Shown one piece after another: positions 33,541 to 45,090 of a DNA stretch of 64,000 nucleotides. Source of the DNA: Adiantum capillus-veneris (taxonomy: Eukaryota > Streptophyta > Polypodiopsida > Polypodiales > Pteridaceae); NCBI GenBank assembly GCA_014529385.2, contig CM043971.1, positions 96,859,985-96,923,984 of the forward strand, in the 5' to 3' direction. Each line of letters opens with the position of its first letter. Position 1 is the first letter of the stretch. A model generated the notes under the pieces. The model worked only from the letters and a program-made list of their open reading frames with translations, was not told the DNA's origin and did no database searches. A program made the position numbers and the translations under genes.

Positions 33541-36500
33541 AAACTATAGGGCAAAAATGGCCAATAATGTCTCTATCACTTGTGTGGGTGTAGTGAAAGC
33601 TTTGAGAGTTTCTGCTTTTGGAATCACTATAGAGGTTGATGCTTATGTGATGCCAGTGAAGGGAGAAGGATACCCCCTTATTTTAGGACGACCTTGGCTC
33701 ATGGGTATAGGAGCTAGGCAAGATTGGGCAACAAGAGACTTGGAGTTGAGGCCTCGTGTGGGTGGCCATAGTCGGAAGGTGGTTTATAACTTGAAGAATG
33801 GGCGACAAGAGAACCTTGAACTAGAGACGTCAGCTGATGAGTGGAGCTCAAGTGGATGCTCCTCATCCATGGACGAGGAAGAGAGTTCAAGTGAAGAGAG
33901 TGATAGCACTCTCGAAGTTATGGGCGTCACCATAAAGGAAACTACCTCATCAGAAGACAACCCAAGGATCCAAATGGAGAATGTGTGGGATGCCAGCCTA
34001 GAGAAGATGTTATCCAAGGATATAAAGGTAGAAGAAAGGGAGGGTTATGTAAATGTTCTCAAGAAGCATGCATCATTGTTTATTTTTTATTACACTCACA
34101 TTATAGGTGTCACTGCAGTGAAGCATCATATCCATCTAAAAGAAGGGAGCAAGCTAGTAGTACAAAAACTAAGAAGATTAGGAGTTGTGCAACAAAATGC
34201 ACTATTGTCCGAGGTGAAGAGACTCTTAGAAGCATGATTCATATACCCAGTAGAAGATTAAGAATGGGTATCCCCAGTAGTGGTGAGGCCAAAGAAGAAT
34301 GGTAAATGGCGAGTGTGCGTGGATTACAAGCCACTAAATGCTGCAACAAAGAGGGACCACTTCCCTCTCCCATTTCAAGATGAGATTCTAAATGAAGTAG
34401 CAGGCCATGAGCGATACACAGTGTGTGATGGCTACTCCGGCTACTTTCAAATATGCATTGCAGAGGAGGACTAGAAAAAGACTACTTTCATCACACCATG
34501 GGACTGTTTTGCATTTCGAGTCATGCCTTTTGGTCTCACCAACGCTCCAGCCAACTTTCAACGATTCATGAATATGGTCTTCCAACCTTACTTTGGTAAG
34601 TCCATAAGGGTTTTCATAGATGACTTTTGTATTTACAGCTCCAAAAGTATGCATCTCGGCAAGATTGATGAGGGATTTACTCGTTTAGATAAGCTGGGTG
34701 GATAACTAAACAAGGAGAAATGTCACATTGGGGAAAGCAAGGTTACACTATTGGGGCATGTAGTGTCCATCAATGGAATCGAGGTAGATCCTGAAAAGAT
34801 AGAAACATTGCTAAATCTACCTTCCCCAACTTCCATCAAACAATTAATCTCTTTCTTGCAAAAGCTAAGATATTTGAGTAGATTCATACACTTACTCTCC
34901 CAAGTGATATTTCCTCTACAACAGCTGACTCGTCAAGAGACGCTTGTTTGGAGTGAAGAAAGTGAGGGGCATTTTAGAGAGATAAAAAAAATGTTAGGGT
35001 CACTCCCTGTAATCCTCCAACCTTGTTGGGAAGAAACATTCTTTGTAAATCCTAGTGTGGGAGAAGAAGCCATTGGTGCTTCCCTCCTACAAAAAGATCC
35101 AAAAAAATCCTTTATGAGGCCTGTGTATTTTGCTAGCCGCCTCATGGAAAACACAAAGAAGGCCTACACCCTAATGGAACAGCTAGTGTTAGCCCTCATG
35201 TTTGCGGTAACCAAATTTCGGCCATACTTGCTGCCAAAGAGGTTTGTAATTATCACTGTGGAGGATATGTTTCCCTATGCACTACAACATATGGAAATCT
35301 CTGACAAAATAGCAAAGTGGGTGGTGCGACCTCAAGAGTTTGATTATACAATACAGGTTGAATGAACAACTCGAGCATGCTTAGACGACATTTTAACAAA
35401 CAAGTGCTATGAAAAAGTTTTCCATTTGAAGAGAAAGGAACTTCCACCACCTCCAGCCATAGAGGCTCTGGTCAATGCTTATAGCCTCTACTTTGATGGA
35501 GCATACAAGAGAACCAAGGATAAGGCAGCTATAGGCATTGTGGTCTTATCTCCATTGGGAGAGAGGATCCATGGTGAAGGGATCACTCTAGAAGATGTCC
35601 ACTCCAACAATGAAGCAGAATATCAAGCTCTAATTCATGGCCTTTGTTGGTGCCTGGATAATTCAATTGAGAGATTAAATGCTTTTGGTGACTCCATGCT
35701 TTTGGTAAGGCAAATGCAAGGTACATGGGCTTGCAAAAATGCCAGTCTCTCTACTAAAATGAGAGAAGCCAAAGCTCTTATGAGGAGATTTAGGGAGGCA
35801 CAAGTACATCATGTGCCAAGAGACCAGAACAAGGATGCAGACCACCTAGCATCATCGAAGTTAAATGAGTCAATAGTGGGAGCAGTGGCCATCAAACTTC
35901 CACTTTAGCAAGGCAAGGAGGACTTAGAAGATATTATGCACATTTTGGAGCAAGGAGAGGCTCCTAAACACTTGAATGCAGGGGAAAGGCGATGGTTAGC
36001 TAGGAAGGCTACCAGGTATCGCATAGTAAATGATAATTTGTATTGTCTTGGTAAGGATGGTGTGCTTAGGAGAGTGCCTTTGAAGAGTGAAATTGAAGAG
36101 ATTTTAAAAGCGTGTCATGATGATGTGTGCGGAGGACACTATGCACACGAAATCACTAGTAGAAAGGTTCTACAAGCTGGGTTTACTTGGCTAAGTCTTC
36201 ATCGTGATGTCAAATACTGGTGTCAAACATGTGATGAATGTCAGAAAGCAGGACCACGACGGCTCATAGCTGAACCTCAGAACCCAATAAAGGTATATGG
36301 GCCCTTTGAGAAGTGGGGAATTGATGCCATAGGGCCTCTACCACACACTCAGTCAGGTAAAGAGTACATCATTATGGGAGTAGACTACATGACTAGATGG
36401 GATGAGGCTATGCCAACCAATAGAATTACTGCTAAGGATGTGAGTCAGTTCATCTTTCACCACATCTGTTGCCGGTTTGGCACCCCTCTTGAAATACTAT

Positions 36501-37195
36501 CTATTAGAGGACTAGGGCTTAGAGCAGACTTGGTAGGAGAACTCATGCAGAAGCTAAATATTCAGCATCAACACTCTACTCCTTACTACCCTCAGTGCAA
36601 TGGCTTGGTGGAAAAGGTAAATGGAATTATTTGCAAAATTCTCACCAAACAGGTACATTCCAGGCGCGAAGATTGGGACAAACACCTGAGTGGAGCTCTA
36701 TGGACCTATAGAACCTCCTTCAAAACCGCATTAGGATACACACCCTTTCATTTGGTTTATGGAAAGGAGGCGCTTTTGCCCATTGAAGTGAAGTTAACAA
36801 GTCTTCGAATATTGGGTAGCCAGGTAGGCTCTCAAAAGGAGAAAGTACATCAAAGGATCATGGATGTAGAAAGGCTGCAATTGGATCGTGAAGAAGCCAT
36901 CAACCACTACTCTCAAGAAGCAGAGAAGCGCAGAGAAAAGTTCAACAAAGAGCTAGCATCTAAAGACATCCAAAAGGGATCTCTAGTGCTTCGATATGAC
37001 AATTGCTTCGACACTCGTAAGGATGGAAAGTTTCTTTTTCGATGGGAAGGCCCGTTCTTGGTCACCAAAAAGTTCAAAAATGGCTCTTACAGACTTCAAG
37101 ACATTGATGGTAAAGTGAACAAGACCAGGACAAATGGATGGCGATTAAAGCCTTATAACATCAGAATAAGGTCAGCCCAAGATCAAAGAAAGTAG
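33540..37195 (+). pseudogene. Gypsy-2 pol polyprotein (RT, RNase H, aRNase H, integrase)
   Basis: One frame from the CT tract to TAG 37193, with six in-frame stops (TGA 34235, TAA 34259, TAG 34472, TAA 34703, TGA 35363, TAG 35906) and no frameshift. Order: end of protease region (ILGRPWLMGIGA), acidic linker, RT (WVSPVVVRPKKNG, RVCVDYKPLNAA, PFGLTNAPA, catalytic FIDDF near 34615), RNase H (MRPVYFASRLM), then a second archaeal-type RNase H (YFDGAYKRTKDKAA, NNEAEYQALIHGL) diagnostic of Tat elements. Integrase follows with the HHCC finger, WGIDAIGPL and YYPQCNGLVEKVNG. The middle integrase Asp is lost (ILSIRGLG where SDxG is expected). Gypsy-3 has Gln at the 34472 and 34703 stops. Confidence 0.92.
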
Positions 37196-37221
37196 GCCAG
37201 AGGCATAAATGCCTCTAGCCA

Positions 37222-37236
37222 GGTTTGGGGGGGCTA
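37222..37236 (+). promoter_or_regulatory. Gypsy-2 polypurine tract
   Basis: GGTTTGGGGGGGC, then TA, directly before the 3' LTR start TGATCCGAGCC (37237). Confidence 0.8.
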
Positions 37237-38544
37237 TGATCCGAGCCTATCACAAATTTTTTGTTTACTATATTTTGTTGGTTTTCCCTGCTTTTAGCGG
37301 TTTACAATAAAAGAAAGAGTGAGAAAAACCTCTTGGAAAAATTCAAAAAAATGACTGGATGGGAAATTTTCCTTGACTAGTTCACAGGAGGTGAAAGGTA
37401 GAACCTAGTGGTAAAGGGAAGAGAAAATATGTAAATGTGAAAAGAAAAGATATGATGTGTTTGTGGAGACATGCACCCATGATTCAAGGGTCATGAGGGG
37501 TTCATATCATCATGGCTTTGGAGCCATATGATGATTCAAACAGATGGGACCCAGGTGGAAGACTTGGTGAAGGAAGGAAACAGACACATGCTTTTGCTGG
37601 ATTTTTAAAAAATACGTCCACTCCGATCCAAGAAAGGTTGTAGCATCAAAGTTGTAGCTTATGAGCTGGAGATTGTGACCATATTTTTTTAAAAATTTTA
37701 GCAGCTACGGTCTAGGAAATATGGCAAAAATGGTGGACGCCAATTTTTCCAACTGTGGCGGAGACCACCCCCTCTACCTTTACACACACACCCTTCCTTT
37801 TCCACATTGATTCCTTCTCTAAAAATCATCCATTAGTCTCCTCACCCTCCCCTCTTTCCTCCTCTCTCTCAAGCTCATAAAACCATCACAAATTCCGCTC
37901 CTAATCACCTCTCAAATCATGCTTAATCTTGTTGTAATTCATAAGTTGTCATTCAACCCCTTCCTATTATTACCAGATATGCATTGATTTTATGTAGATT
38001 CTTTACATTTTAAAATAAGGAAGCTCTTGGACTCAAGCTATGGAGGAAGGAGTGAAGACAACACAAGTGATGATGGAGCCCATTAGTTGCAAATTTGTCA
38101 ACAAATCACTTGGAAGGAGCTTCTTCATTGGTGGAATGTCCATAATCAAGCTTCATTTGTACAAATTGCACTTGGATATTAACCTCACTCCTAATCACTC
38201 TCTTGCCTATATAAAGAGGCTCCCCCCCCCCCCCCCCCTTGTAATTTCAAGCCTCCCTCAGCCTCATTGAGTCTTTGTATCACTCATCATGAGCCCATAA
38301 AGCTCATTCATTGACTCTATTCTTTGCACATTATAGAGTGCAAATTGTTTTATGCTAGTAACTTCCCCTCCTCTTACTTATGTTAATTAAGAGAGATCTT
38401 TTATGTGTGTGTGAGAGTGCTTGATGTGATTTTGGCTAAATCTTGAGTTGTTGTTTAGTAATCTACATGCTATTTGTGTTGGGAGTGCTTGAAGTTATCT
38501 ATTCCTTGTGCACACACTGAGGTTAATGCTTCACTCATAGTGAT

Positions 38545-38640
<96 letters not shown>
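37237..38640 (+). repeat. Gypsy-2 3' LTR, first part
   Basis: Matches 32159-33538, with a 16-C run and a (CT)n tract at 38547-38640 where the LINE begins. The LTR resumes near 43672. Confidence 0.92.
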
Positions 38641-38642
<2 letters not shown>

Positions 38643-38867
38643 GCAGCCGTTTTTTGACCTAGTAGACAGCAGTCCACTCTTTTGATCATAACTTCTTCAT
38701 CCGAACTCCGATTTGGGTGATCTATAGCCTCAATCGAAGAGCACGAAGTCCTCTACGCATTGATGTAAAGACAGAAATTTTCAGAGTTATGGAAGGCGTT
38801 TCTGTAGCAGCATTTCCGAAGTGAACAGGTTCAACAAAATTGATTCTCATCTCTTATTTTACATACA

Positions 38868-39818
38868 ATGTCTTCCGGCACTCGCAAGGGTTCTTCTTCT
38901 TCAACAAGGTCCACAACCATTGTGGAAAATGATCCAAAATCTCCTAAGTATGGAGATAACAACACAACCACCCAACCAACGACATCGGAAACCATGATCA
39001 TGGCGTACTTGGTATCATTGCAAGAGACCGTAAACAAACAAGGCGAAGACTTACGAGCACTTGCAATGGAGAATGGCACACTAAGGGTACTTGTGGTTGA
39101 GAATGAGAATCTCAAGAGGACACTTGAGATGCAAACAACACGTTTGATGCAACTTGAAGAGGAAGTCAAGGAATGTAAACGCTCTCTTGTGGACTTGAAT
39201 GCTTTGAAGGAGCGGATGAGCAAAGTAGAGCATGACCATGTATTGAAAGAGGAGAAATTTGACACTATGAGCCGGGATGTATGCGACATGAAAAATGTAT
39301 GCACAAACAAGTCTTGGGCTGATATATGTGGTAGCAATGTGGTTTCTAATTCCTCACTCATGCAAGCTATGGTTCAAACAAAGAATGTTGAGAATGTGGA
39401 TGTGGAGGAGTTGAAGGAACGGGAGCGACGTTCCAAGAACATTGTTATTCGTGGAATTCCCAAAGAGAAGTTAGAGACACCTCCTTCTCTTGCCATTGTT
39501 ATTGAAGATTTCTTCAAAACCCACTTTGGCATGTCCGGAGTTATGGTCTATGGAGCGCATAGAGTGGGGAAGCAAGGAGCTCCTCGCTCGGGAGAACGGC
39601 CAATTGTATGCACCATGCCGGATGAGACCAAGCGAAAGATTATCCTTGATAATAGTTGGATCTATTTGAGGGATACAAAATGTTTTGTATGTGAAGATCG
39701 CACTATTAAGCAACAAAATATGCGTCGCAAGGCATATGAGGAAAAGAATAATAAAAACAAAGAGATCTCTCATGAAGAAAATGTGCCCAAGAAGGAGGCA
39801 AGTCTCTCAAGCAAATAG
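38868..39818 (+). CDS. LINE ORF1, RNA-binding chaperone-like protein
   Basis: An intact 316-codon frame. It has a Ser/Thr-rich N-terminus, a long coiled coil about residues 45-130 (leucine heptads, e.g. LQETVNKQGEDLRALAMENG), then an RRM-like core (ERRSKNIVIRGIP, VYGAHRVGK, RPIVCTMPDETKRKIIL) and a basic tail (QQNMRRKAYEEKNNKNK). This is the L1-type ORF1 plan: trimerising coiled coil, RRM and C-terminal domain that coat LINE RNA. The next ORF starts within 10 nt of the stop. Confidence 0.8.
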   Translation: MSSGTRKGSSSSTRSTTIVENDPKSPKYGDNNTTTQPTTSETMIMAYLVSLQETVNKQGEDLRALAMENGTLRVLVVENENLKRTLEMQTTRLMQLEEEVKECKRSLVDLNALKERMSKVEHDHVLKEEKFDTMSRDVCDMKNVCTNKSWADICGSNVVSNSSLMQAMVQTKNVENVDVEELKERERRSKNIVIRGIPKEKLETPPSLAIVIEDFFKTHFGMSGVMVYGAHRVGKQGAPRSGERPIVCTMPDETKRKIILDNSWIYLRDTKCFVCEDRTIKQQNMRRKAYEEKNNKNKEISHEENVPKKEASLSSK

Positions 39819-39824
39819 GGATGC

Positions 39825-42800
39825 GTGACCTATGAGACCGAGTTACAATTGAAAATATGCTTTTGGAATTGTAATGGATACCCATGGAATGCGGGGGTTG
39901 GCATTGATGAACTAACAAGCAAAGCCGATGTTGTACTTCTTGTTGAAACTTGGGAGCATGATACACAAAGGATTAACGGCTTGGAGGATTACAATGTACA
40001 TTCATTGATGTGGTCAAAGAATCTCAAGCAACGAAGAGGACAAGGAGGGTTAGCATGTATGGTTAAGAAAGGATTGGAAGATTTTGTATCAATTGTGAAA
40101 GATGACAAGTAAAAACGTTATGTATGGCTGAAAATTATGACACCAAAAAGAGCACCCATTTTTGTAGCCGGTTGCTACATTCCTCATCATGATTCTCCCT
40201 TTTATGCTTGCATGGATAGAGATCAACCATTTTCTGATTTGGAAGAGGACATTGCTTATTTCAAAGGTGAAGGTGATGTTATTGTATTTGGGGATATGAA
40301 TGCTCGCACAAAAACATTGCAACATGATACTCAACGATTTGATATGCCATACATTTCAAGGGAGTTGGAGGAATTTCACTTGTATGATCGTACTTCAATG
40401 GATGAGAAAGAGCCGGATCACTATGGAAAGTTACTTTTACACATGTGTAATAGCACGGGTATGCTCATTGCCAATGGTGTATCTTTGTGGAGTGGAACCA
40501 ATGGATTTACATGTAGAAGACATAATGGGGATAGTGTGATTGACTATATGCTACTCTCTGAAGCCATCATGTATCGCATAAAGAGTTTTATGTTTGGTCA
40601 ATGGACCCCGGAATCTGACCATCGCACCTTATGTATTGACCTTTCATGTGGAGAAGCAACTAAGCATGATAATCTCAGCCAAAGGAAAGAGAAGTTATCA
40701 CTATGTATGGATTTCAAACGGGCACCAATGTACATTGAAATGGTTGAGCAAAAATTATGGATGACAAAGCTTCAATGTGATGCACCATTGGAAACTAAAT
40801 GGGAAGCTTTCAAGAAACCTATTTGTTCTTGTGCGGAAGAATGCTTTGCCATAAAGCATCTCCATGGTATCCACAAAGATAGATCACGCAAAAGGTGGTT
40901 TGATAAAGAATGTCAAGATGCTCGAAAGTCCTTGATAAAGCTTGATGCAACTATGGACAAAGATAACTATCAAAGTCATTTGCGTACATACAAGGCATTG
41001 ATTCAAAAGAAGAGAAGAAGATGGGAAGTAAAGCAACAAGAATTTCAAGTCCAAGAAAAGGCACATGCATGTGGAAGATTTTGGAGAAACTTGAGAGGCA
41101 AGCGGGTTGAGAATTTTGGTAACTTGAGTCTAGTGGATATGTACACACATTGTAGGCAATTATATGAGCAAGAAAATACTGAAAAAATGCCATTTTATGG
41201 TTCACTCCCATGTATGCCGTCTTTTTTTTACTATTGAGGATGTATGCGGTGGGCTTGAAAAGTTGGCCACTCGCAAAGCGGGAGATCTTCAAGGTATCAA
41301 GCCGGAGATGATCAAATGGACGGGAGATTTTACCCATGAGTGGATGTGTGATATGTTCAACCTTGCACTTCAACATGGTATGCCTTATGATTGGAGTACT
41401 AATTGGGTTACGCCTTTGCATAAAGGAGGGGATGTAAAGAATGTAAGCAACTACCGCACTATAATGATTGGGTCTCTTATGGCAAAGTTGTTTGGGTGCA
41501 TAATGGAGATGAAATTGAGTGATTGGGCTGAAGAGAATGACAAGCGTGCAAAGGGACAAGCGGGTTTTCGTCGATGCCATAGCACCATTGATCATCTTGT
41601 CACTCTTCGTGTTCTCATGGAGGAAAGTCGGTTGAAAGGAAAGCGATTGTATTGTTGTTTTGTGGACTTTAAGAAAGCCTTTGATATGATTCCACGTAAC
41701 AATTTGTGGAGAAGGATGGAAGAACTCCAAGTGCCAAGTGAGTTTATGCTTGCGGTTTCTCGAATCTATGAGAAGGTGATTTGTCAATTGCGCATGGGAA
41801 GAGAAATTTCAGAAATTTTTGTAAGCACTATTGGGGTTAAACAAGGATGTCCATTATCACCAACTCTCTTTGGTCTATGCATCGATCAATTGGAACAAAT
41901 GGTACTTGACTTTATGCAAGAAAAAGGCATTGAAGAGGTCACTATTTGCAATGCGGTAATCATGCTTTTGTTGTATGCGGATGATGTAGTGCTTCTAGCA
42001 CACACTTTAGAAGATGCACAAAAGCTTATGGTTGTCCTTGAGAACTTTTGCTTGCATAGTGGGCTGATTGTAAATGAGTCCAAAACAAAGGTTATGCTTG
42101 TGAAAACCAACCATAAGGAGAAGCCATGCATTGTGTACAACAACGAGACACTTGAAGTTGTTGAGAGCTTTAAGTACCTTGGCCTTGAGGTTCCATCCAA
42201 TCACAAGTGGCATGAATGTGCTATGCGTCGTTTGGAAGCGGGAAAGAGAGCATATTATGCATTTGAGAACATGTGTAATGCGGGAAACATCAAGTGTTGG
42301 GTTCTCAAGAAGTATCTTTTTGATGCATTGGTGACACCGGTTCTTCTTTATGGAGTTGAAGTGTGGGGCGGGAGCATCTCAAAGTCTACTTGGAAAGAGT
42401 TTGAGAATGTCCAAAAGCGTTTTCTTACAAACTTTCTCCAAGTTAAGACATAAACACCATATATGCTCTTACTTCTTGAGTCGGGATCTCTTCCAATTGA
42501 GGTTATGGGCATGGAAAGGGTTGTGGAGTACATGATAAAGATGCGTCAAAACCCCTCACATCGACTTCCTACAATTGCATGGGAAGCAAGCAAAAAAGTT
42601 CAAAAGACGCATAAAAGCAAGATCTTGAGCACGGGATGGATGCAAGACATAAAGAAGTGGTTTGGGAGATGGGATGCATTACACTTGCTACATGATGCTT
42701 CAATTGACTCTCAAGTGAATGAAGCTTTTCTACAACGCCAATGTATTACGGCTTGGGAGAAATCCGGTGGGTCACGCTTCATACATTACACCACCTATAT

Positions 42801-43218
42801 TGCCCCCAACTACAAAACCATGTTCTTCGCTGAGAGAGGAAACCGTACTCACACTTACATGCTTGAGCCTATTCCCTTGTCCGCGATACGCACTATCGCA
42901 GCAATTCGGCTTAGCTCCCATTTCCTTCGATGCGAGATAGGGCGTTGGGGCAATGGAGAAGAGTCAAATCGATTGTGCACATTATGCTCACTGCAAGTTC
43001 GAGAGTCTGAGTACCACACACTACTAGAGTGCTCAGCTTTTGATCACATCCGAACTTGCTTCTCTCACATTTTCAGCCATAACTTAGACCTACACACTTT
43101 CCTCTCCCAGCCAAAGTGTGGGCTCTCCATTGCGACTCTCATCACTACAATTTTGGAGCATCGAGAGTCACTCATCAGCCATACACATACTACATCACAT
43201 GTAACTTTGGTCCCATAG
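39825..43218 (+). pseudogene. LINE ORF2, endonuclease and reverse transcriptase
   Basis: APE-type endonuclease first: FWNCNGYPW, LLVETW, VFGDMNAR (about 40291), DSVIDYMLLS and SDHRTL (40615). Reverse transcriptase: NYRTIMIGSLMAKLF, GQAGFRRCHSTIDHL, FVDFKKAFDMI, GVKQGCPLSPTLF and catalytic YADD (41974-41985). The C-terminus has a Cys/His knuckle CTLC ... H ... C (about 42978-43035) as in many plant LINEs. It would nick target DNA and prime cDNA there. Breaks: TAA near 40110, a T-run frameshift at 41222-41229, TAA near 42451. Confidence 0.9.
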
Positions 43219-43266
43219 GTCATATTTGACCTCCGAGGACGATAATAAAATCTATCTATCTATCTA

Positions 43267-43275
<9 letters not shown>

Positions 43276-43357
<82 letters not shown>
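43276..43357. repeat. (CT)n then (GT)n microsatellite between LINE copies
   Basis: CT to 43317, then GT to 43357. Confidence 0.95.
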
Positions 43358-43359
<2 letters not shown>

Positions 43360-43671
43360 ACAAGTCCAACACAAAGGTGAAGAGCTGAAAAAAGTGCGTG
43401 AAGCATGAGCCAAAGGCAAGAGGGCAGTATACCGCAGAGGGAAGGCCATCATCCAGGAGTTTTGAACTCCAAAACAGGCTCCTACCCCATAGGACTCTCC
43501 TTAGGTTTTGCTTTTTCTTTCGATGGACCCTTAATCCTTAACTGATATGTATCGATTACCCTCACGTATAAGAAGTGGTTGTAATGTTTTGTTTTTGATC
43601 CCATGGGTCATATCTGACCTCCGTGGAAGATAATTCAATGTATCTATCTATCTATCTATCTATCTATCTCT
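43358..43671 (+). mobile_element. 5'-truncated LINE 3' end
   Basis: Ends ttgatcccatgggtcatatc, then tgacctccgtgg and (ATCT)n, the same 3' terminus as the full LINE. It lies between two simple-repeat tracts and just before the Gypsy-2 LTR resumes, so it also entered the CT tract. Confidence 0.8.
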
Positions 43672-43801
43672 CTCTCTTTCTCTTTGCGTAGCGGTCCTAG
43701 TCCACGCTTCCAAGACTAGGTGGTGTCCTCATCTCATTTCCCTTGTGGCGCAATGGAGTTTGTTTTGGTGTAGAGGCCGCCATTCCAAATTTCCTTCATC
43801 A
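43672..43801 (+). repeat. Gypsy-2 3' LTR, last part (U5 end)
   Basis: From CT remnants and gcgtagcggtcctagtcc to ttccttcatca. Matches 60098-60213 of Gypsy-3, which lacks the LINE. Confidence 0.9.
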
Positions 43802-43963
43802 GCGCGTTGCGCCGGCGGTGGATAAGAGCACCTGGGTGGAATGCAGCAGGCCGCGGTTGTTGAGCAAGTTGGAGTAGTAGCCGTTGTCGAAGAGTGTGGG
43901 GGATGCCACGCCCAAGTCCATGAAATCATTAAAGGCGGCCCCCGCTGGACATTGCTGCGATAG
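43802..43963 (-). pseudogene. Class III peroxidase, N-side part of last exon (interrupted)
   Basis: Read leftward: QQCPAG, FMDLGVASPTLFDNGYYSNL, LLNNRGLLHSTQVLLSTAGATR, then Gypsy-2. The LFDNxYYxNL and GLLxSDQxL landmarks are those preceding the C-terminal part at 32002-32158 in plant peroxidases. The earlier exons with the distal (RLxFHDC) and proximal heme histidines are not found upstream to 44300, so this is a last-exon fragment or the gene's other exons lie elsewhere. Confidence 0.85.
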
Positions 43964-44277
43964 TAAGTCTATTGGACGGACAAGTACAATGACCGCCAGA
44001 TATCAAACGTCACCTCTCTCTTTATTTATAATTGTAACGATTCAACACCAATTAAGAATGCAGTTACGATATCGTTTCTCTGTGTGTGGGTCTGCGTGAG
44101 TCTGAGAGAGAGAGCGCCGGTTTGTGTCTCTGATCAGAAGAGGGTTGTGAATTCAACATGGTATGATCGCCTCTTTTCTGGAGCGCTTGTGGTGGCCCTG
44201 TACAAGCTACACGTTATCTACACGCTGTCGCTACACCTGGGCTCCTCTCTCGCTTACCTATAGCAACACCTCATAAC
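43964..44277. other. Non-coding DNA
   Basis: No frame, repeat or RNA gene was recognised, apart from a short AT-rich and GAGAGA stretch. Confidence 0.4.
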
Positions 44278-45090
44278 CATGCCTGCAGCGAAAGTGCTGC
44301 CATCAAAATTGGTGAGGCTAAACAAGAAGGCGAAGGCTCCCTCGTGCCGAGTCAAGGAGAAGAAGAAGAAGGCGAAGGCTCCCTCCTGCCGAGTCACGGA
44401 GAAGAAGAAGAAGGCGAAGGCTGCCTCTTGCCGAGTCAAGGAGATGAAGAACAAAGCGGGTGTGAAGTCCCTGGCAAAGGTTTACTCCAACCAAGTCTTG
44501 GAGATGAAGGGTAAGAAGACCCTGACGATGGCGACTCTCTGCTGCCTACATCAAAATTTAACGATACTCTTTCACAATTCCAGACCAATATTCAGAATTC
44601 TGATCTTCCACTCGACACCCATTCTATGATTCAACTTGATTTCCTTGAAGCATATACGGCTGTTCCTCTAATTCCCTTTTTGATTGCCGGATTTAATGCT
44701 TCTAACCAAGCTTGCGACCCTCTGTTTCCAACCATGCTTCATGCTATGATGGCTAATGCTGACTCCTCTCGCCCTCGAGTCAAAATGAAAGGCTTCTCTT
44801 GCCTGAGGGGGAGTGCTCATGCTGAAAATGATGCTCAAGAAGACCAAGATGCTGAAAATGAAGATGATGATGCTCAAGAAGGTGCTGCTGACAATGATGA
44901 TGAAGAAGAAGAAGATGAAGCTACTGAAATTGAAGATGCTGGTCTTAATCTTCTCTCTCCTTTGAGGGGGAGAATTCACTATGAAGTCAAAGCTCGAAAG
45001 AAGATTGTACTGGAGCCTCAGGAGCGGACCAAGCATAAAGCGGAGCTACTTCAATTCTTCCTCATGAGATCTATGATAGATCCGGGCTAG
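44278..45090 (+). pseudogene. Acidic repeat-containing ORF, unknown
   Basis: In frame 1 the sequence reads three to four 18-residue repeats of the form EGEGSLLPSHGEEE, one TAA (about 44500), then an open part from ATG 44626 (MIQLDFLEAYTAVPLIPFL), ending at TAG 45088 after a D/E-rich stretch (EDQDAENEDDDAQEGAADND). A Lys-rich frame overlaps it in +2 but is probably a shadow. Not recognised. Its 3' end overlaps the TNP2 stop on the other strand by about 45 bp. Confidence 0.4.

Larger units (their letters stand above)
38641..43275 (+). mobile_element. Full-length LINE inserted in a CT microsatellite
   Basis: It starts cagtgcagccg right after (CT)n and ends with an (ATCT)n tail and again (CT)n. 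It has a 5' UTR of about 230 bp, two ORFs, and the 3' end ggtcatatttgacctccgag. Damage is light: two TAA codons and one extra T in a T-run. Two other 3'-end copies in the window (43358-43671 and 47275-47404) also sit in CT/GA repeats. Confidence 0.9.
32159..43801 (+). mobile_element. Gypsy-2 (Tat-type) retrotransposon containing a LINE
   Basis: TGATCCGAGCC (32159) to ...TTCATCA (43801), inserted in the peroxidase exon with GCGC shared at both sides. The 5' LTR has lost its U5, and the deletion runs through primer site, gag and the protease active site. pol survives in a single frame. The 3' LTR (from 37237) is split by LINE sequences (38641-43671) that entered its CT microsatellite. The related copy at 59815 onward shows the missing parts. 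Confidence 0.9.

Noticed and set aside
44279-44629. Lys-rich ORF with KAKAPSCRVKEKKK repeats
   Set aside because: It overlaps the acidic frame that stays open further downstream, and repeats appear in every frame. The acidic frame is the better candidate.
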